A DNA stretch of 12,512 nt from Candidatus Firestoneibacteriota bacterium (GTDB taxonomy: Bacteria > JACRDZ01): NCBI GenBank assembly GCA_016212735.1, contig JACRDZ010000089.1, forward strand, positions 1-12,512, read 5' to 3'. The notes beneath the pieces were generated by a model, which saw nothing but the letters and a program-made list of their open reading frames with translations, was not told the origin of the DNA and made no database searches. Below are positions 1 through 6,873 of this stretch, in pieces. Position 1 is the first letter of the stretch. Every line of letters starts with the position of its first letter. Position numbers and translations under genes: made by a program.

Positions 1-2
1 TA

Positions 3-1817
3 GCAGTTACAGGATTAGGGCATTTATATCGATATATGTCTGACTATGAAAAAAGCATATATGCATACGAGCAATACAACAAAATAAGTTTGAAAATAAA
101 AGATATATCCGGAATTGGTGCGTCATATCATAATATGGCAGACTGTTATACAGAAAAAGGTGATTTTAAAAAAGCAAAAGAATTTGCAGAAAAAGGATTA
201 AAATTAAGTCTTAACTCCAAAAATCAATTTCCAATATGTACTGCATATATTCATATTGGATATTGTGAATTGGAACAGGACAATTACGACCAGGCAATAA
301 AATATCTTGAAGAAGCCAAAAACATAAATGAAAAAAATACTTTTTTAAAAAATTTTACAGTATTCCTTTATCCATATCTTGCAGATTCTTATATTAACCG
401 ATTCCTTTTAATAATGAAAGAATTTAATGTTAATCAAAAATATACAGAATTAACCAGAACAAAAAATATATGCAATCTATCATTAAAAAAAACAATAAAA
501 TGGCCGTTGCATCATTCCTGTTCTCTGCGAGTAACAGGTAAATATTATACACTTCTTAACAAAAATAAAAAAGCAGATAAATATTTTATCAAAAGTATAG
601 AATATTCTAAAAAAATTGGAAGAAAATATGAACTTGCAAAATGTTTATATGAATACAGTATTTTTCTTAAATCAATAAAAAGAGATAATGATTCTTTTAA
701 TAATCTGCTCAGCGCTTATAATATTTTTAATGAAATCAATGCCAAAAAATATATACAACTTTGTAATGTTCTCTCAAAAACAATAAAAATAAAGGATATG
801 AATATGGAAGAAAATTCTAATAAATCCAATGAAACAATATCTAAAGAAAGAGACCTTTCTATTATATTGAATATAACAAGAGAGATAAGCTCGATTCTGG
901 ATCTAAATGAACTGCTTAATAGAATTATTGACAGGACAATGGAACTTGTCGGAGCTGAACGAGGTGTTATTTTCCTTTATTCTGACGAAATATCCGAAAA
1001 AAAATCTCTGGAAATCAAAGTAACAAAAAATATTGATAATAAGGATATTGAAACTCAATCAAAACTATTAAGTTACAGTATAATTGAAGAAGTTGAGAAA
1101 AATAAAAAACCAATAATTATAGAAAATGCATTATCTGATAACAAATTTAATATACATTCCAGTGTAGTATTAAATGGATTAAAATCAATAATTTGTGCAC
1201 CGATTATTATACGCGGAGAAATTCTTGGGTTGATTTATCTGGATAATCGTTTTTATACAGGATTATTCAGACAAAGAGATATTGAAATACTTGATATGAT
1301 TTGTTCTCAATCAGGAATATCAATACAAAATGCTATATTATATAAAAAAGCTATTCATGACGCGTTAACAACTACATATAACAGAAATTTCTTTGATAAC
1401 TATCTTACAAAAGTCGTAAGTGAAGCTAAAAGATATAATACAGAAGTTTGCTTAATTATCCTTGATATAGATAATTTTAAAAGATTTAATGATAATTATG
1501 GACATGAGACTGGTGATGAATTATTAAAAACAATATCAAATAAAATTGTTAATAACATAAGAGAATGTGATATAGCAGCTCGATATGACGAAGATAAATT
1601 TGCAATTATATTACCAAATACAGATATAAATGGAGCTTCTTTAATAGGTAAAAAAATAAAAGATATTATTGCTGAAACTGAAATAATATCAAAAGGCCAG
1701 ATTAATGAAGAAAAACTATCTGTTACAATAAGCATGGGAATTGCAGAACTTGAAAAATATGATAGAATAAAACTCATTGAAGATGCTTTAAAAGCTCTAA
1801 ATAAAAGAGATATATGA
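3..1817 (+). CDS. TPR-GAF-degenerate GGDEF signalling protein (5' end missing)
   Basis: This is the C-terminal part of a cytoplasmic signalling protein. The frame is open to the window's left edge. The codons before the first ATG (36) read as the first half of a TPR helix pair (ending GLGHLYRY), so the ATG is internal and the start lies upstream. Residues below count from that ATG. TPR-like helices fill about 1-250 (for example ASYHNMADCYTEKGDFKKA). A GAF sensor domain spans about 270-435, and a GGDEF fold about 441-593. The metal-binding LDIDNFKRFND and the RxxD inhibitory site (R509-D512) are present, but the GGDEF signature is DEDKF (518-522). The missing glycines and the Glu-to-Lys change predict no diguanylate cyclase activity. 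The usual ALYxAK end is also lost. Family knowledge: TPR-GAF-GGDEF tails often follow Ser/Thr kinase and AAA ATPase domains, which could lie upstream. The stop overlaps the rhomboid start. Confidence 0.9.
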   Translation, partial: AVTGLGHLYRYMSDYEKSIYAYEQYNKISLKIKDISGIGASYHNMADCYTEKGDFKKAKEFAEKGLKLSLNSKNQFPICTAYIHIGYCELEQDNYDQAIKYLEEAKNINEKNTFLKNFTVFLYPYLADSYINRFLLIMKEFNVNQKYTELTRTKNICNLSLKKTIKWPLHHSCSLRVTGKYYTLLNKNKKADKYFIKSIEYSKKIGRKYELAKCLYEYSIFLKSIKRDNDSFNNLLSAYNIFNEINAKKYIQLCNVLSKTIKIKDMNMEENSNKSNETISKERDLSIILNITREISSILDLNELLNRIIDRTMELVGAERGVIFLYSDEISEKKSLEIKVTKNIDNKDIETQSKLLSYSIIEEVEKNKKPIIIENALSDNKFNIHSSVVLNGLKSIICAPIIIRGEILGLIYLDNRFYTGLFRQRDIEILDMICSQSGISIQNAILYKKAIHDALTTTYNRNFFDNYLTKVVSEAKRYNTEVCLIILDIDNFKRFNDNYGHETGDELLKTISNKIVNNIRECDIAARYDEDKFAIILPNTDINGASLIGKKIKDIIAETEIISKGQINEEKLSVTISMGIAELEKYDRIKLIEDALKALNKRDI

Positions 1818-2488
1818 TACCTTTAAAAGATAATATCCCATCAAAAACATTTCCTTTTATTACAATATTTTTAATAATAACTAATTTTATAGTATTCTTT
1901 TATGAAATTTCTTTAGGAAGTGATATAATAAATTTTTTAGATATTTATGGATTTGTTCCTAAAAGATTGTTTATATTAAAATCATTTTATATATATAAAT
2001 ATGGAACATTAATAACATCAATATTTTTACATGCCGGATGGCTTCATCTTCTTGGGAATATGCTTTATTTATGGATTTTTGGTGATAATGTTGAAGATAT
2101 GTTAGGACATATTAAATTTTTGTTTTTTTACATTTTCTGCGGTATTACAGGAACATTGGCACAGATTATCATAAATCCTCTATCTAAAATCCCAATTATA
2201 GGAGCAAGCGGTGCTATTGCAGGTGTTCTTGGAGCTTATTTTATCTTTTTCCCTAAATCCAGAGTTCTTACAGTCGTTCCAATTTTCTTTTTTATAAGAA
2301 TTATTGAAATTACATCAGTATTATTTATAGGATTCTGGTTTATAATACAGTTTTTTAATGGGACATCATCTTATAACTTGAATAATATATTTGAAGGTGG
2401 TGTTGCCTGGTGGGCACATATTGGCGGATTTATAAGTGGATTTTTATTTTCTGTTATTTTTAAAATTAGAAAATCAATATCAAAATAA
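1814..2488 (+). CDS. rhomboid family intramembrane serine protease
   Basis: This 224-residue polytopic membrane protein cleaves transmembrane substrates within the lipid bilayer. Catalytic elements are visible: GASG with nucleophile Ser132 at the start of a helix, the partner His202 in AHIGGF of the last helix, and the H78-x3-N82 motif (HLLGN) of helix 2 that builds the oxyanion hole. About six hydrophobic segments are present, the usual bacterial core. The N-terminus (MIPLKDNIPSKTFP) matches the common 'MIPLRD' bacterial rhomboid group from memory. Start and length are normal. The ATG overlaps the previous stop as ATGA, with only a weak AGAGAT-like site before it, so translation is probably coupled to the signalling gene upstream. 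No terminator separates its stop from the convergent gene. The substrate cannot be read from the sequence. Confidence 0.93.
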   Translation: MIPLKDNIPSKTFPFITIFLIITNFIVFFYEISLGSDIINFLDIYGFVPKRLFILKSFYIYKYGTLITSIFLHAGWLHLLGNMLYLWIFGDNVEDMLGHIKFLFFYIFCGITGTLAQIIINPLSKIPIIGASGAIAGVLGAYFIFFPKSRVLTVVPIFFFIRIIEITSVLFIGFWFIIQFFNGTSSYNLNNIFEGGVAWWAHIGGFISGFLFSVIFKIRKSISK

Positions 2489-3244
2489 TCATGGATAATA
2501 TATTGTTTTTGATGCATTTGTTTTATGTGAGGTTTCTAAACGAAAGGATGAAAAAATATATCTTAGTATTAAGACCATTAAAAAACCTTGCAGCATAATT
2601 TTCCAGTTAAATGTAGATTTGCCGCGTACTCTATCAACGAAAACAATAGGAATTTCTCCAATTGTAAATCCCATAAGATAGGCTTTATATAGAAATTCCT
2701 GTACAATTGCAGGTCCAAGAGAAATAGTATTATCAATATTAATAGCTTCAAGCACATTACGTTTGAAACACCTATATCCTGATGTACAATCATGTATTTT
2801 AATTTTTAATATTTGTCTTATATAAAAATTTGCAAAAAGCGTTATTATATGTCTTAAAAAGCCTCTTTGATCTTTTCCTTCACCAACAAATCTGGAACCT
2901 ACAACAATATCATAGTTTTTAATTTTTTCAAGCATTATAGGTATATAACATGGATGATGAGAAAAATCAGCATCCATTTCAATTATATAGTCTGCACCTT
3001 TTGAAAGAGCATATTTAAACCCGGCAATTCCTGCACTTCCACGTCCTTTTTGTTCACAGCGTCTTATACAGTATAGATGGGGATATTCTTTTGTTAGATT
3101 ACTAACAATATTCCATGTGCCATCTGGAGAATCATCATCAACAATAATAATTTCAAGATTTAAATTCAAATTTATTATATCTTTAATTAATTTTTCAATG
3201 TTTTTAGATTCATTATAAGTAGGTATTACAACGCAGGTTTTCAA
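2489..3244 (-). CDS. family 2 glycosyltransferase, polyprenol-phosphate mannosyltransferase (Dpm1-like)
   Basis: This 251-residue enzyme probably transfers a sugar (mannose or glucose) from a nucleotide donor to a polyprenyl phosphate at the inner face of the membrane. It shows the GT-A fold motifs of DPM synthases: VIPTYNES near the N-terminus, VDDDSPDGT (35-43), the metal-binding DAD (91-93, in EMDADFSHHP), GSR (116-118), SGYR (155-158) and DRVRGKS (204-210). A single hydrophobic stretch at about 217-233 may anchor it. The start is TTG, chosen because AAGGAGGA lies just upstream and the VIPTYNE motif begins within six residues. It follows the M50-like gene by 21 bp on the same strand and is probably in the same operon. 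The donor sugar is not determined. Bacterial homologues serve lipid-linked sugar synthesis or protein mannosylation. Confidence 0.88.
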   Translation of the reverse strand: MKTCVVIPTYNESKNIEKLIKDIINLNLNLEIIIVDDDSPDGTWNIVSNLTKEYPHLYCIRRCEQKGRGSAGIAGFKYALSKGADYIIEMDADFSHHPCYIPIMLEKIKNYDIVVGSRFVGEGKDQRGFLRHIITLFANFYIRQILKIKIHDCTSGYRCFKRNVLEAINIDNTISLGPAIVQEFLYKAYLMGFTIGEIPIVFVDRVRGKSTFNWKIMLQGFLMVLILRYIFSSFRLETSHKTNASKTIYYP

Positions 3245-3247
3245 ATG

Positions 3248-3255
3248 TCCTCCTT
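3248..3255 (-). promoter_or_regulatory. strong ribosome binding site for the TTG-started glycosyltransferase
   Basis: On the minus strand AAGGAGGA precedes TTG by three bases (GGAGG-ACAT-TTG). The site is near-perfect anti-16S sequence and decides the TTG start at 3244, since no ATG or GTG lies near it in frame before the conserved N-terminal motif. Confidence 0.8.
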
Positions 3256-3265
3256 ATTATTATAC

Positions 3266-3988
3266 TTATGCAGAATATATTGTTTTTAAGTCTTTTAAAT
3301 AATTAAAAACTTTTGTACCGTTATTTATACAATAATAATAAATGTATATATATAGTTTTTGTGACTCAGAAGCGCTTTTTTGGATATAAGAAAGGAAACT
3401 ATATTCTTTAATAAAAATCAAATTAGATAAGGCACTTATTATTACTAAATTAATAAAATAGATTAAGCTTACAGAAAATATAAAACCATTTTCTTTTATA
3501 TCAGGTTGATCAGTTCTTATCATTTCTATAGTAAGCAGAATATGAAATGAAAGTGTAAGTCCCAATAAAAAAAGAAAATAGTTGATATATTGAGCATAAT
3601 TATTTAAAACTAATGATAATATACCAAAAATAATAAGAATTATTAATGTATAAATCGGGAAGAAATATGGAGCAAGGCTTATAAAAAAATTAGATTTGGA
3701 TATTTTCACTTCCCCGCCCTCTCCTGATACTTTCATGTCTTTGACATCTCCCCCAAATATTTTAGTCCAGAATGCATGAGTAAGTTCATGACCAAAAACA
3801 TATATAGATAAAGGTTTACGGAAAATTATATGTACTATTAAATAAGATATAAGTCCATAAATAAAATATAATTGATTTTGAGATAGAGATTTCAAAGAAG
3901 ATATTAATGTTATATAACCTTTTGAAAATCCAATACAAGCAGGAATAAGAAATATTCCTATAATAAATTTCCCAAATTTTTTTAACAT
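3266..3988 (-). CDS. M50-like integral membrane metallopeptidase
   Basis: This protein of 240 residues (with the start chosen here) has several hydrophobic segments and a zinc-protease motif HELTH (H67, E68, H71) preceded by VFG. After the motif come IFGGDVKDMKVSGEGGEV and a hydrophobic APYFFPIY segment, the arrangement I associate with Peptidase_M50/M50B membrane proteins, which cut substrates in the bilayer. A later RTDQPDIKENG stretch could supply the third zinc ligand (Asp), as in the site-2 protease family, but this is uncertain. A frame extension to TTG at 3998-4000 exists, but that codon overlaps the GAGGT Shine-Dalgarno. ATG at 3986-3988, with GAGG six bases upstream, is the better start. 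Transcription continues into the glycosyltransferase 21 bp downstream. The substrate and any regulatory role are unknown. Confidence 0.75.
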   Translation of the reverse strand: MLKKFGKFIIGIFLIPACIGFSKGYITLISSLKSLSQNQLYFIYGLISYLIVHIIFRKPLSIYVFGHELTHAFWTKIFGGDVKDMKVSGEGGEVKISKSNFFISLAPYFFPIYTLIILIIFGILSLVLNNYAQYINYFLFLLGLTLSFHILLTIEMIRTDQPDIKENGFIFSVSLIYFINLVIISALSNLIFIKEYSFLSYIQKSASESQKLYIYIYYYCINNGTKVFNYLKDLKTIYSA

Positions 3989-3993
3989 ATTAG

Positions 3994-3998
3994 ACCTC
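3994..3998 (-). promoter_or_regulatory. ribosome binding site deciding the ATG start of the M50-like gene
   Basis: The minus strand reads GAGGT-CTAAT-ATG. GAGG is at ideal distance from the ATG at 3988. The upstream TTG alternative shares a base with this site and so cannot use it. Confidence 0.7.
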
Positions 3999-4006
3999 AA
4001 TAACTC

Positions 4007-4034
4007 AATTTAACCAATAAAAAACAAATGTAAA
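4007..4034 (-). promoter_or_regulatory. possible weak promoter for the M50-like/glycosyltransferase pair
   Basis: On the minus strand TTTACA (4029-4034), a 16-base gap and TAAATT (4007-4012) resemble -35/-10 boxes (5/6 and 4/6 matches), placed just upstream of the Shine-Dalgarno. In such AT-rich sequence this is weak evidence. The TTTACA overlaps the TGTAAA repeat described separately. Confidence 0.25.
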
Positions 4035-4159
4035 CTGTAAAATGAATATTTTAAAATTTAAAATCAGTTCTGCGCTTTAGCAGTAAGCAATGTCATCACC
4101 TTTCATTTATGTTCCCTCATTTTACATTTTTCATTTTACAGTACCTATTTTACAGTTTA
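4031..4159. repeat. 129-bp segment bounded by 13-bp inverted repeats
   Basis: TAAACTGTAAAAT at 4031-4043 is the exact reverse complement of ATTTTACAGTTTA at 4147-4159. A second overlapping pair, ACTGTAAAATGAA (4034-4046), is the exact reverse complement of 4130-4142. No coding frame of note lies between, and I see no target-site duplication at the edges. It may be a small MITE-like element or simply repeated boxes in both orientations. Confidence 0.6.
4117..4156. repeat. three ATTTTACA boxes at exact 14-bp period
   Basis: ATTTTACA occurs at 4119-4126, 4133-4140 and 4147-4154, each 14 bp apart, and the first two are preceded by TC. A poor fourth copy (ATTTATGT) sits in register at 4105. The opposite-strand copy TGTAAAAT lies at 4036-4043, with TGTAAAC directly before it. 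The array lies upstream of both divergent operons. It could be a binding-site array or a decayed dispersed repeat. Confidence 0.65.
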
Positions 4160-4171
4160 TATAACTCCTTT

Positions 4172-4216
4172 GATGTCCAAGACCAAGTGAAAAAACATAA
4201 TTTATGACCTTTCTGG
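4172..4216 (-). repeat. decayed copy of one arm of the palindromic repeat at 12358-12512
   Basis: Compared without gaps to the reverse complement of 12358-12402, this stretch matches at 33 of 45 positions. Matching blocks include GATGT, CAAGACCA, an A-run and AATTTATGACCT. The middle of the arm has drifted most. The partner arm is not recognisable near 4062, where a full-length copy would end (only TCAG at 4064). It therefore looks like a remnant in inverted orientation. Confidence 0.65.
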
Positions 4217-4260
4217 TTATAATATTCGGTATTTTTATCTCAATACTTTACATTGTATCT

Positions 4261-4279
4261 ATTGACAAGTTCTGTCAAT
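4261..4279. promoter_or_regulatory. 7-bp dyad (probable operator) over the -35 box
   Basis: ATTGACA-AGTTC-TGTCAAT is a perfect 7-bp inverted repeat around a 5-base centre. Its left half contains the TTGACA -35 box of the alaC-hom promoter. A dimeric repressor bound here would block RNA polymerase. The regulator is not in the window and I do not recognise the box. Confidence 0.5.
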
Positions 4280-4290
4280 TTAAGTATTAT
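4262..4290 (+). promoter_or_regulatory. sigma-70 type promoter for the alaC-hom operon
   Basis: TTGACA (4262-4267, full consensus), a 17-base spacer and TATTAT (4285-4290, 5/6) form a near-ideal housekeeping promoter. Transcription would begin near 4297, leaving an AT-rich leader of about 64 bases before the alaC start. The leader holds a Shine-Dalgarno (AAAGGA, 4349-4354) but no evident riboswitch or attenuator. Confidence 0.75.
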
Positions 4291-4360
4291 ACACTAAATA
4301 TTTAAAATTTAACCATATAATATTATATAATAATAAGCATACTTTTTTAAAGGAAAATTT

Positions 4361-5545
4361 ATGAATATTGAACCATCTAACCGTATTAAAAGACTCCCAA
4401 CATATGTTTTTTCTAGAGTAACAAATCTAAAAATCGAAGCAAGAAAAAAAGGTATTGATGTTATTGATATGGGAATGGGAAATCCTGATCAGCCTCCTGC
4501 GCCTCATATTATTCAATCTTTAATAAAAGCGGCATTATCACCAAAAAATCATCGTTATTCAGCATCAAAAGGAATTAATAATCTTCGCAGAGAAATAGCA
4601 AACTGGTATAAAAAACGTTATGATGTGAATCTGGATATGGAAACAGAAATAGCTGTTGTTATTGGGTCAAAAGAAGGACTTATTCATCTTGCTTTTGGAA
4701 TGATAAATGATGGAGATGTGGTTGTTGTCCCTAATCCAACCTACCCTATTCATTTATATTGTATAGCTATGAGCGGTGGGGATCTTATTAATGTAAAACT
4801 TGAACCAGGTGTTGATTTTCTTGAAAATGCTCAAAAACAAATAAGAGAAACATATCCTCGTCCAAAATTAATGATTTTAAGTTTCCCTCATAATCCTACA
4901 ACTCAAATTGTTGATATTGATTTTTTTAAACGTGTAGTGGATTTTGCACATAAAGAGGATTTAATTATTATTCATGATCTTGCTTATGCAGATATATGTT
5001 TTGATGGCTATCGCGCGCCCAGTTTTTTACAGGTAAATGGAGCAAAAGATGTTGGAGTTGAATTTTATTCAATGTCAAAATCTTTTAATATGGCAGGCTG
5101 GCGTGTAGGTTTTGCTGTTGGTAATTCAGAAATAATTAAAATATTAACACGTACTAAAAGTTATATGGATTATGGAATATTTCAACCTATACAGATTGCA
5201 GCAATTGCAGCTTTGCAAGGGTCTTATGAATATGTTGAGCAGACTTCAAAAATGTATCAAACACGCAGAGATGTACTTGTTAACGGATTAAAAAATATTG
5301 GTTGGCCTGTATCAACGCCAAAAGCAACAATGTATGTCTGGGCACCTATACCAGAAGCTTTTAAAGATATGAATTCTGTTGATTTTTCTTTAATGCTTCT
5401 TGAAAAAGCTGGAATTGCAGTATCTCCTGGAATTGGATTCGGTGAATATGGAGAAGGTTTTGTTAGATTTGCGCTTGTTGAAAATGAAAACAGAATAAAA
5501 CAAGCTGTACGCGGAATGAGTAAAATATTTCGTCACAGCTCCTAA
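4361..5545 (+). CDS. alaC: AlaC-like class I/II aminotransferase (glutamate-pyruvate type)
   Basis: This 394-residue, PLP-dependent cytoplasmic aminotransferase most likely interconverts pyruvate and alanine with glutamate/2-oxoglutarate. It resembles E. coli AlaC along its whole length from memory: [10 protein letters not shown] near the start, MGMGNPD (37-43), the [11 protein letters not shown] block, PHNPT with Asn178, HDLAYAD with Asp206 and Tyr209, [12 protein letters not shown] with the PLP-binding Lys240 and Arg248, and the substrate carboxylate Arg369 in FVRFAL. Length is normal. It starts the run of genes after a strong promoter with AAAGGA upstream. hom follows 13 bp later, an arrangement known from several Desulfobacterota and related genomes. 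The close relation to LL-diaminopimelate and aspartate-type aminotransferases means its true amino acid could differ. Confidence 0.88.
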   Translation: MNIEPSNRIKRLPTYVFSRVTNLKIEARKKGIDVIDMGMGNPDQPPAPHIIQSLIKAALSPKNHRYSASKGINNLRREIANWYKKRYDVNLDMETEIAVVIGSKEGLIHLAFGMINDGDVVVVPNPTYPIHLYCIAMSGGDLINVKLEPGVDFLENAQKQIRETYPRPKLMILSFPHNPTTQIVDIDFFKRVVDFAHKEDLIIIHDLAYADICFDGYRAPSFLQVNGAKDVGVEFYSMSKSFNMAGWRVGFAVGNSEIIKILTRTKSYMDYGIFQPIQIAAIAALQGSYEYVEQTSKMYQTRRDVLVNGLKNIGWPVSTPKATMYVWAPIPEAFKDMNSVDFSLMLLEKAGIAVSPGIGFGEYGEGFVRFALVENENRIKQAVRGMSKIFRHSS

Positions 5546-5558
5546 AGGTAAAATCAAA

Positions 5559-6857
5559 ATGAAAACTAAAATAAATATTGGAATTATTGGCTTTGGGACT
5601 GTTGGAGCCGGAACAGTAAAAGTGCTTACAGATAACCGCGAATTAATTAAAACAAAATTAGGTACGGAAATATTAATAAAAAAAATTGCTGATAAAGATA
5701 TCAAAACTCCGCGTCCTGTGAAAGTATCATCTGAAATATTAACTACTAAACCTGAAGATATTTTACTTGATCCTGAAATAGATATTGTTATTGAGCTTAT
5801 AGGTGGATATAGTCCTGCAAAAGAATTTATACTGCAGGCATTGAAAAACAAAAAACATGTTGTTACTGCAAATAAAGCATTACTTGCAATGCACGGCGGA
5901 GAAATATTTGAAACTGCTTATAAAAATAATGTGAATATTCTTTATGAAGCAAGTGTTGGGGGTGGTATCCCTGTTTTAAGAGCATTGCGGGAAGGACTTT
6001 CATCAAATAAAATTAATGCTATTTATGGGATTATTAATGGAACAGCAAATTATATCCTTTCAAAAATGTCCTCAGAAAATAGCTCTTTTGTGGATGTGCT
6101 TAATGAAGCTCAAGAAAAAGGATATGCAGAAAAAGATCCATCTTTTGATATTGAAGGAATAGATTCTGCTCATAAATTATCAATTTTGGCATATCTTGCA
6201 TATGGATGCTTCTTCCCTTTTAAAAATATTTATACAGAAGGAATAAGTCAGGTTACTCCGCTTGATATTACTTATGCGCGTGAACTGGGCTATGTGATAA
6301 AACTTCTGGGAATAATTAAAAATATAAATAACCGGATTGAACTTCGAGTTCATCCTACAATGATTCCTATAGATTATTTACTGGCTTCAGTAAATGGTGT
6401 ATTTAATGGTATATACATTTCAGGAGATCCTGTTGGAGATACACTCTTTTATGGACGTGGTGCAGGAGCTCTTCCAACAGGAAGTGCTGTAGTAAGTGAT
6501 GTTATGGATATTGCAAGACATATATTAAATAGAACGACATCTATACCTGAATTTAAATGGCAGAATGAATATAAAGAAATAGTCCCTATGAATGAAATAG
6601 AAACTTCTTATTATATAAGGATGAATACTCTTGATGAATCTGGAGTTCTTTCTAAAATTGCAGGAATATTCGCGAAATATAATATAAGTATTTTTTCTGT
6701 TATACAGAAAGGTAAAAGCATAAATAACAAAGTAAATATTATTATGATGACTCATAAATCAATTGAGAAAAACATGCGCCAGGCAATTACAGAAATTGAT
6801 TCTTTACCAGTTGTTAATACAAAAAGCATGATTATAAGAGTAGAAAATAGAGATTAA
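5559..6857 (+). CDS. hom: homoserine dehydrogenase with C-terminal ACT domain
   Basis: The enzyme reduces aspartate semialdehyde to homoserine with NAD(P)H, the branch step to threonine and methionine. At 432 residues it has the full monofunctional bacterial layout. A Rossmann GFGTVG (11-16) is followed by TANKAL with Lys106 and GIINGTANYILSKM (157-170). Then come EKDPSFDIEGIDSAHK (191-206), with acidic and Lys206 catalytic-site residues, and GRGAGALPTGSAV (299-311). A C-terminal ACT domain spans about 350-425 and usually mediates threonine feedback inhibition. Translation starts at ATG, with an AAGG site overlapping the alaC stop 13 bp upstream, so the two are co-transcribed. No separate aspartokinase, thrB or thrC lies in the window. 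The gene immediately after is a secreted protease rather than another pathway enzyme. Confidence 0.95.
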   Translation: MKTKINIGIIGFGTVGAGTVKVLTDNRELIKTKLGTEILIKKIADKDIKTPRPVKVSSEILTTKPEDILLDPEIDIVIELIGGYSPAKEFILQALKNKKHVVTANKALLAMHGGEIFETAYKNNVNILYEASVGGGIPVLRALREGLSSNKINAIYGIINGTANYILSKMSSENSSFVDVLNEAQEKGYAEKDPSFDIEGIDSAHKLSILAYLAYGCFFPFKNIYTEGISQVTPLDITYARELGYVIKLLGIIKNINNRIELRVHPTMIPIDYLLASVNGVFNGIYISGDPVGDTLFYGRGAGALPTGSAVVSDVMDIARHILNRTTSIPEFKWQNEYKEIVPMNEIETSYYIRMNTLDESGVLSKIAGIFAKYNISIFSVIQKGKSINNKVNIIMMTHKSIEKNMRQAITEIDSLPVVNTKSMIIRVENRD

Positions 6858-6859
6858 TC

Positions 6860-6865
6860 AGGAGG
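6860..6865 (+). promoter_or_regulatory. strong ribosome binding site placing an ATT start
   Basis: AGGAGG stands three bases after the hom stop, and eight bases later comes ATT (6874-6876), in frame with the protease. No ATG, GTG or TTG is in frame between here and the GTG at 6952, which is 86 bases from the site and too far to use it. The ATG at 6885 is in another frame and gives only a four-residue peptide. Confidence 0.7.
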
Positions 6866-6873
6866 TTTTTCTT

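Noticed and set aside
1496..1777. 93-residue minus-strand open frame inside the GGDEF region
   Set aside because: It is antisense to a conserved domain and has low-complexity Ser/Ile/Phe composition typical of the reverse of AT-rich coding DNA.
4070..4083. CTGC-GCTTTA-GCAG hairpin in the intergenic region
   Set aside because: It has only four base pairs and no T-run, so it is too weak to call a terminator or regulatory structure.
4105..4154. 14-bp periodic repeats as a CRISPR array or replication iterons
   Set aside because: Units are too short for CRISPR and have no spacers. No replication gene or DnaA-type boxes are nearby to support an origin.
4297..4360. Riboswitch or amino-acid attenuator in the alaC leader
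   Set aside because: The leader is about 64 bases of AT-rich sequence with no stable hairpin pair, no T-run terminator and no leader peptide rich in Thr, Ala or Met codons.
5390..5851. 153-residue minus-strand open frame over the alaC-hom junction
   Set aside because: It is antisense to two well-recognised enzymes, with Ser/Ile/Phe-rich composition and no motif.
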